A program made the position numbers and the translations under genes. Shown here one piece after another: positions 60,296-64,000 of a stretch of DNA of 64,000 nucleotides. Numbering within the stretch: position 1 is the first letter of the stretch; each line of letters starts with the position of its first letter. Under the pieces are notes generated by a model. The model was not told where the DNA came from. It saw only the letters and a list, made by a program, of their open reading frames with translations, and did not search any database. Source of the stretch: Roseibium sp. Its GTDB lineage: Bacteria > Pseudomonadota > Alphaproteobacteria > Rhizobiales > Stappiaceae. The stretch covers positions 62,001-126,000 of the forward strand of contig JAEPNV010000009.1 of assembly GCA_017643215.1 (NCBI GenBank), given 5' to 3'.

Positions 60296-61490
60296 CATGC
60301 GGGTCGTCCGGTTCGGCCGGGCCATACCCGACTGCCGCGCGCTTTTCATCGCCGGACAGGAACACCGCGCCACCGACCCGCCGCCAGAGGGCCTCGCGTT
60401 CGGTGGACAGCGCCTCTATGGCGTCCACGTCCGGCTCCAGCCGCAAACCATCGCCCCAGGCGGGCCCAAGCCAGACCGCCAGATTGGCGGCCATGCGCTT
60501 GACCAGCGGCAGCACGGCGCCGCGCCAGAACGCCCGGTTGGCCTCCTGATAGTTGGAATAGGTGTTGTCGCCGGGAATGGCGAGCAGCATGGGCGGAACG
60601 CCGAAGGCAAGCGCGATTTCCCGCGCCGCCTGGTTCTTGGCCTCGATGAAATCCATGTCCTTCGGCGTCAGGCCCATGGGTTTCCAGTCGAGCCCGCCCT
60701 CCAGAAGCAGCGGCCGGCCGGCGTTGCGCGCGCCCTGATAGCCAGCTTCCAGTTCGTCCTTCAGCCGGTCGAACTGATCGGACGTGAGGTTCATGGCATC
60801 GCCCGCGCCGTAAATCAGCGCGCCGGACGGCCGGGCGGCATTGTCCAATAGCGCCTTGTTCCAGGCGGCCGCCGCGTTGTGAATGTCGAGGCTCATCTGC
60901 GCGGCCTCCACCGGCGCGAACCCGTAATGGTCGCTCAAGGGATGGAACAGCTTGATGTGCCGAACCGCTGCCAGACCGCTTTCCGCGTCCGCACGCAGCC
61001 GGACCGTCCGGCCGGACACCGTGTAGTCGAAGGCTTCCGGCCAGCCGCTCGCCCCTGGCACGACCTTCACTCGGTCCGGCCGCAGCGCGTAAAGCTCGCG
61101 CGGCACGCCGTCGACCGGCACCTGCTCCAGATAGGCGTTGCCGGCGACCAGCAGATAGCCATAGACGCTTTCCAGAAAATCGGCGCCGGTCTCCTGCGCG
61201 TTCGGCCGGGCGAGAAGCTCCAGAATCGGATGGGCCGCCATTTCGGCGCTGCCCTCAAAAAGGGTCAGCGGCACGCTGGCGGCGGCCTCGGAAATCAGCC
61301 GGACGGCCCGGTGCACGACCGGATTTTTCGCATAGCCCTCCCGGGCGAGCGCGGAGTAATCACGCGGGCTCCAGACCGGGCGGGCCTGGCCATGAAGCGC
61401 CAAAAGCGGGCCGATGCGCGAGGCTTTCTGCTCCGCCGCCGCGCCGTCATGACGCGAAAAAAGGGAGTCAAGAGCTTTTCTCAAAACCAT
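60288..61490 (-). CDS. GTA portal protein (gp3, HK97 family)
   Basis: The preferred start, the ATG at 61490 (MVLRKALDSLFSRHDG), follows AAAAGG and gives 400 residues; the frame stays open to a TTG at 61553. Family motifs are plain: AREGYAKNPVVHRAVRLISEAAASVPLTLFEGS, FLESVYGYLLVAGNAYLEQVPVDG, and RPLLLEGGLDWKPMGLTPKDMDFIEAKNQAAREIALAFGVPPMLLAIPGDNTYSNYQEANRAFWRGAVLPLV. It forms the dodecameric ring through which DNA is packaged. Confidence 0.96.
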   Translation of the reverse strand: MVLRKALDSLFSRHDGAAAEQKASRIGPLLALHGQARPVWSPRDYSALAREGYAKNPVVHRAVRLISEAAASVPLTLFEGSAEMAAHPILELLARPNAQETGADFLESVYGYLLVAGNAYLEQVPVDGVPRELYALRPDRVKVVPGASGWPEAFDYTVSGRTVRLRADAESGLAAVRHIKLFHPLSDHYGFAPVEAAQMSLDIHNAAAAWNKALLDNAARPSGALIYGAGDAMNLTSDQFDRLKDELEAGYQGARNAGRPLLLEGGLDWKPMGLTPKDMDFIEAKNQAAREIALAFGVPPMLLAIPGDNTYSNYQEANRAFWRGAVLPLVKRMAANLAVWLGPAWGDGLRLEPDVDAIEALSTEREALWRRVGGAVFLSGDEKRAAVGYGPAEPDDPHAR

Positions 61491-61583
61491 GAGATCATTC
61501 GCCTTTTCGGGGCTTCTAAAAATTTGATTCAAGACGCTGGTAAGTTGAGTCAACGGGGCCGATGCAGCTTGACGTTGGGCCGC

Positions 61584-62861
61584 TCACAGCCCCCGCACCC
61601 GGGGCTCCGCGCGCGGGCCCAGCATCAGGTCGCTCACCGCCCAGACGAGCGCGTCGAGCCGGTCCGGCGAGCGTCCGGCGCTAAGACCGGAGGGACCGAA
61701 ATCGGTCATCTCGTCCTCCAGCTCCGGGAACCGCCCGGCATGGATCACCTTGCCCTGGTCGTAGAGCATGGCGACTGGCTCGGCCCTGGAATACTTGCCC
61801 CTGGTGGCGCGCACCTGCTTGACCGGGATGGCGGCATCGGCGCCGGCGATCACTTCCGCGACCATCTCGCCGCCCTGGTTGACCTCCGCGATCAGGCAGT
61901 CGGCCTTGAGGCCGTGATAAAGCCCGGCGGCGGCGGCGGCCCAGTCGGCGGGTTTGGCGTGCTTGCGGCTTCGGTCGGCGAGCACATAGGTCTTGCCGTC
62001 CTCGCCAAGCCCGGCGGCGACAATGCCGCACGCATCGGAGGCCCGCGAGGACGTCGCCGGCGGATCGATGGCGATCACGATCCGCTGCAGCGCCTCCGGC
62101 GCTGCCTCCACCCGGCTTTGTTCCAGCGCGTCCCTGGACCACAGAGCGTCCGGCCGGTCCTCGATCAGTTCGCCGTTGAGCTCCTGGCGGCCAAGGCGGG
62201 TGCCGGCATACCGGGCGACCACCGCTTCCAGAAAGGTCGGCGCCAGGTTGAAGGCGTTGGCCCGGGTCGGCGCATGGCTGAGGACCGTCGTCTTCAGGCC
62301 CATCAGCTTTTTCAACAAAGGGATCGGGCGCGGCGTGGTGGTCACCAACTGCCGGGGCTTGTCGCCCAAACGCAACCCAAACTGCAACATATCGAACGTC
62401 TCCTCGGCATACCGCCACTTGGCCAGTTCATCGCACCAGGCGAGATCAAATTGAGGTCCGCGCAGGGCCGCCGGGTCTTCGGAGGAAAACACCTGCGCCA
62501 CCGCGCCGCTTTGCCATTCCAGCCGCCGCCGGGAGGGGATCCAGGCCGGCCGGTCGCGCCCTGGATGCACCGCCAGAAGCCCGGAGGTGCCCTCGATCAT
62601 CACCTCGCGCACATCGGCATAAGTCTCGCCGACCAGCGCGATCCGGCCCGCCGGCCGCGGCCGGGCCCAGGAGTGCCCCGAGGCGTGGGCCCGGATCCAT
62701 TCCGCGCCGGCCCGCGTCTTGCCGGCCCCGCGTCCGCCGATCAAAAGCCACAGGTCCCAGTCGCCGGGCGGCGGCATCTGGTGGGCATGGGCAAAGAGCG
62801 GCCAGTCGGTCAGCAGGAACCTAAGTTCGTCAGGCGTGAGGCTCTGGAGCGCCGCCTCCAT
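61584..62861 (-). CDS. GTA large terminase subunit (gp2)
   Basis: The ATG at 62861 gives 425 residues beginning MEAALQSLTPDELRFLL and overlaps the upstream gene by 32 bases; a start at 62885 is possible. The ATPase has Walker A LIGGRGAGKTRAG, a Walker B region FDLAWCDELAKW and coupling motif LVTTTPRP. The nuclease domain follows with acidic residues in IVIAIDPPATS, CLIAEVNQGG and SPDRLDALVWAVS. It cuts and pumps host DNA into heads. All catalytic residues appear intact. Confidence 0.96.
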   Translation of the reverse strand: MEAALQSLTPDELRFLLTDWPLFAHAHQMPPPGDWDLWLLIGGRGAGKTRAGAEWIRAHASGHSWARPRPAGRIALVGETYADVREVMIEGTSGLLAVHPGRDRPAWIPSRRRLEWQSGAVAQVFSSEDPAALRGPQFDLAWCDELAKWRYAEETFDMLQFGLRLGDKPRQLVTTTPRPIPLLKKLMGLKTTVLSHAPTRANAFNLAPTFLEAVVARYAGTRLGRQELNGELIEDRPDALWSRDALEQSRVEAAPEALQRIVIAIDPPATSSRASDACGIVAAGLGEDGKTYVLADRSRKHAKPADWAAAAAGLYHGLKADCLIAEVNQGGEMVAEVIAGADAAIPVKQVRATRGKYSRAEPVAMLYDQGKVIHAGRFPELEDEMTDFGPSGLSAGRSPDRLDALVWAVSDLMLGPRAEPRVRGL

Positions 62862-63378
62862 CCGCCCCGCCCTTGCACAGGCCATGAAGGCGCTCCGCAA
62901 GCGCTGCGCGCAGGGCGCCCGCGTCGATGGTGTGTTCGTCATCGCGCCGCGCCGCCGCCTCCGCCTGACAGGTCTTTTCCAGGTCGATCACCAGGTCCAA
63001 CGCCCGGGCAAGACCGGCCAGGGTCTTCACCGTCTTGTCGATCTCGCCGACATCGCCGGCCTCCGGCAACAGGGTCTTCAGCCGGTCTTCCAGCCGGTCC
63101 ATCTGCGCCGCGCAGGCCCTGTAGAGCCTTGGGATCATCACCGCCGCCGATGTGCCCGGGTCCGATTTGGCCGCCGCAACGAGCGCCTTGACCGCGTCCG
63201 GATCGGACAGATCCAGGGCGGCCGGTCCGCCGCCGGGCTGTACGGCGTCCTGCCGTGCCCGGCGTTTGGCTTTTTTCGTTTCCGCCTTTTCCGCCCTCAA
63301 AGTCTCTGCCAGTCCCCGGCCGCTCAGCCGCTGCCGCGCGCGCGCCGGTCCGGGTTCTTCGCCATCTTCTTTCGTCAT
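62830..63378 (-). CDS. GTA gp1-like packaging protein (putative small terminase)
   Basis: The 182-residue product is hydrophilic, basic at the N-terminus (LRAEKAETKKAKRRARQDAV) and helical after that, with KALVAAAKSDPGTSAAVMIPRLYRACAAQMDRLEDRLKTLLPEAGDVGEIDKTVKTLAGLARALDLVIDLEKTCQ. It has the position and size of RcGTA gp1, the small terminase, whose sequence is poorly conserved. No HTH is obvious. It is the first gene of the cluster. The function is inferred from position. Confidence 0.7.
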   Translation of the reverse strand: MTKEDGEEPGPARARQRLSGRGLAETLRAEKAETKKAKRRARQDAVQPGGGPAALDLSDPDAVKALVAAAKSDPGTSAAVMIPRLYRACAAQMDRLEDRLKTLLPEAGDVGEIDKTVKTLAGLARALDLVIDLEKTCQAEAAARRDDEHTIDAGALRAALAERLHGLCKGGADGGGAPEPHA

Positions 63379-63415
63379 TGACGGTCAAGCCACCTTCCGC
63401 GTTCGCCCGGACATG

Positions 63416-63438
63416 AAAAAGGCCGGCGCGGGCCGGCC
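63416..63438 (-). terminator. Intrinsic terminator-like hairpin just before the first GTA gene
   Basis: On the minus strand GGCCGGC-CCGC-GCCGGCC is a perfect 7-base stem with a 4-base loop, followed directly by five T. It ends 37 bases before the gp1 start. It has the full form of a rho-independent terminator in the direction of GTA transcription. Either it ends an upstream transcript or it attenuates the cluster. Confidence 0.7.
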
Positions 63439-63599
63439 TCAAACGGCTGACAAACCATTTGGTCGTTCGGTCATCATGCTCGGGCCTGTCCCTCTGCGGG
63501 CCGGTTTAGATCGTGAGTGCAGACGTATAAATTGGATATTGTTTGGCTTTTCGTTCCGCCACGCAGACTGGACAACCACACCGAAAGGCCGCGACATGG

Positions 63600-63751
63600 C
63601 CTCTCCCCCCTTGAGGGGGAGATGTCCGCGCATGCGGACAGAGGGGGTGACCCGCGCCATTGCAAACCGGACTCATCGTCACGTCTGAGAGCCTTAGACC
63701 CCCCTCTGTCTCCTGACGGAGACATCTCCCCCTCAAGGGGGGAGAGGGGGT
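63600..63751. repeat. Pair of palindromic intergenic repeats in inverted orientation
   Basis: The left unit (63600-63648) begins CCTCTCCCCCCTTGAGGGGG and the right unit (63698-63751) is its reverse complement over most of its length. Each contains a small inner stem whose two halves differ between units yet still pair: TGTCCGC/GCGGACA at left and TGTCTCC/GGAGACA at right. Such compensated changes show that the stems are kept by selection or copied from structured ancestors. Elements of this kind are frequent in rhizobial intergenic DNA. Confidence 0.8.
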
Positions 63752-63954
63752 GCTAGCTACCGGTCTCAGCGAAAACCACGGCCACCGAAAGTTAAACCGG
63801 ACAACACTGGGCATATCCCGATGATCCATAGGCCCTTGAATGACCTGGATCCTCTGGACGTTGCCCGAGGAGGGCGGCGGCGGACCCGGGGAGCGTCCGC
63901 CATCTCTTCGAACGCTGCGGAGCCTTTTGTTGGCACGTTCGTCCCGCCCGGTCA

Positions 63955-63985
63955 CCCCGGACGCAGCGCCAGCGGAGATCCGGGG
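63955..63985. repeat. REP-like palindrome, second copy
   Basis: CCCCGGA (63955-63961) and TCCGGGG (63979-63985) flank a 17-base loop, CGCAGCGCCAGCGGAGA, which differs by one base from that of the copy at 34172-34216. The stem is shorter than in the other copy as its outer arms are not shared. Confidence 0.7.
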
Positions 63986-64000
63986 CCGGAGCCCGTGCGT

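Larger units (their letters stand above)
63439..64000. other. Non-coding region upstream of the GTA cluster with repeats
   Basis: No supported gene lies in this 562-base end of the window. It contains a pair of inverted palindromic repeats (63600-63751), a REP-like copy at the extreme right (63955-63985) and an AT-rich tract around 63525-63560 that could hold a promoter for the GTA cluster on the minus strand. The short frames across the repeats are translated repeat sequence. Confidence 0.6.

Noticed and set aside
60879-63191. A 770-codon plus-strand frame across portal, terminase and gp1-like genes
   Set aside because: It crosses three real minus-strand genes and has no recognisable domain.
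46177-63378. A conventional active prophage
   Set aside because: No integrase, excisionase, repressor, replication gene or attachment repeats are seen in the window; gene order and protein types match the domesticated GTA family.
63439-63660. A 73-codon minus-strand frame upstream of the GTA cluster
   Set aside because: Much of it is translated palindromic repeat, and it stops at the hairpin; no Shine-Dalgarno or family feature supports it.
1-64000. CRISPR arrays, tRNA and rRNA genes
   Set aside because: I saw no regularly spaced direct repeats and no tRNA or rRNA signatures; the few repeated sequences are palindromic intergenic elements.

Overview
The window is about 64 kb of high-GC chromosomal DNA with densely packed genes, frequent ATGA/TAATG stop-start overlaps and no rRNA, tRNA or CRISPR that I could see. 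Gene content points to an alphaproteobacterium of the Rhizobiales (Hyphomicrobiales) type: a glnE and PleC-like kinase pair next to a DegP/response regulator/kinase set, a cycHJKL (ccmIEFH) cytochrome c maturation operon, a FeuN-FeuP-FeuQ-like signalling set, DUF2336, DUF1194 and DUF2793 proteins, and a complete alphaproteobacterial gene transfer agent (GTA) structural cluster. The species cannot be fixed from the sequence alone.

Layout. 1-3.6 kb (minus): a truncated membrane adenylate cyclase, a family III CoA transferase and a small methyltransferase. 3.7-9.8 kb (plus): an alpha/beta hydrolase of kynurenine-formamidase type, aminopeptidase N and a PAS-containing PleC-like histidine kinase. 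9.9-17.5 kb (minus): glnE, a sensor kinase/OmpR-type regulator pair, DegP and a glutathione S-transferase. 17.7-20.6 kb (plus): two tandem DUF2336 paralogues and a DUF2270 membrane protein. 21-32.6 kb (plus, with one minus-strand YciI gene): an accessory metabolic island with an M20 deacylase, a methyltransferase, a prephenate-dehydratase-like protein, D- and L-type 2-hydroxyacid dehydrogenases, a TrpX-type ABC transporter, a MarR regulator, an EamA exporter and RidA. 32.8-43.1 kb (minus): an alpha/beta hydrolase-OsmC fusion, ccmHFEI, an unknown 492-residue protein, a lipoprotein and the feu set. 43.3-45.0 kb (plus): two tandem DUF1194 von Willebrand-like proteins. 45.0-46.1 kb (minus): a VOC protein and a YafY-type regulator. 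46.2-63.4 kb (minus): the GTA cluster from the gp1-like packaging gene through terminase, portal, protease, capsid, adaptors, tail, tape measure, hub, peptidase and megatron to DUF2793, an endolysin and two holin-like membrane proteins. 63.4-64 kb is non-coding and carries paired palindromic repeats.

How the parts work together. The 22.7-30.2 kb genes form one tight operon that looks designed to import an aromatic-type compound and oxidise both enantiomers of a 2-hydroxyacid to the 2-oxoacid; RidA, the exporter and the MarR regulator follow. Perfect TTGCA-type palindromes lie upstream of the deacylase, upstream of the methyltransferase operon and across the marR start codon, which suggests one local regulon. 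From memory of Sinorhizobium gene order, this island and the DUF2336 genes sit between two blocks (cycHJKL and degP-RR-HK-glnE-pleC) that are normally adjacent, so 17-34 kb is the best candidate for accessory DNA. The GTA cluster is unusual in having lysis genes attached, a YdcH gene inserted antisense between tape measure and distal tail genes, and two intrinsic-terminator-like hairpins, one just before the first gene and one just after the capsid gene.
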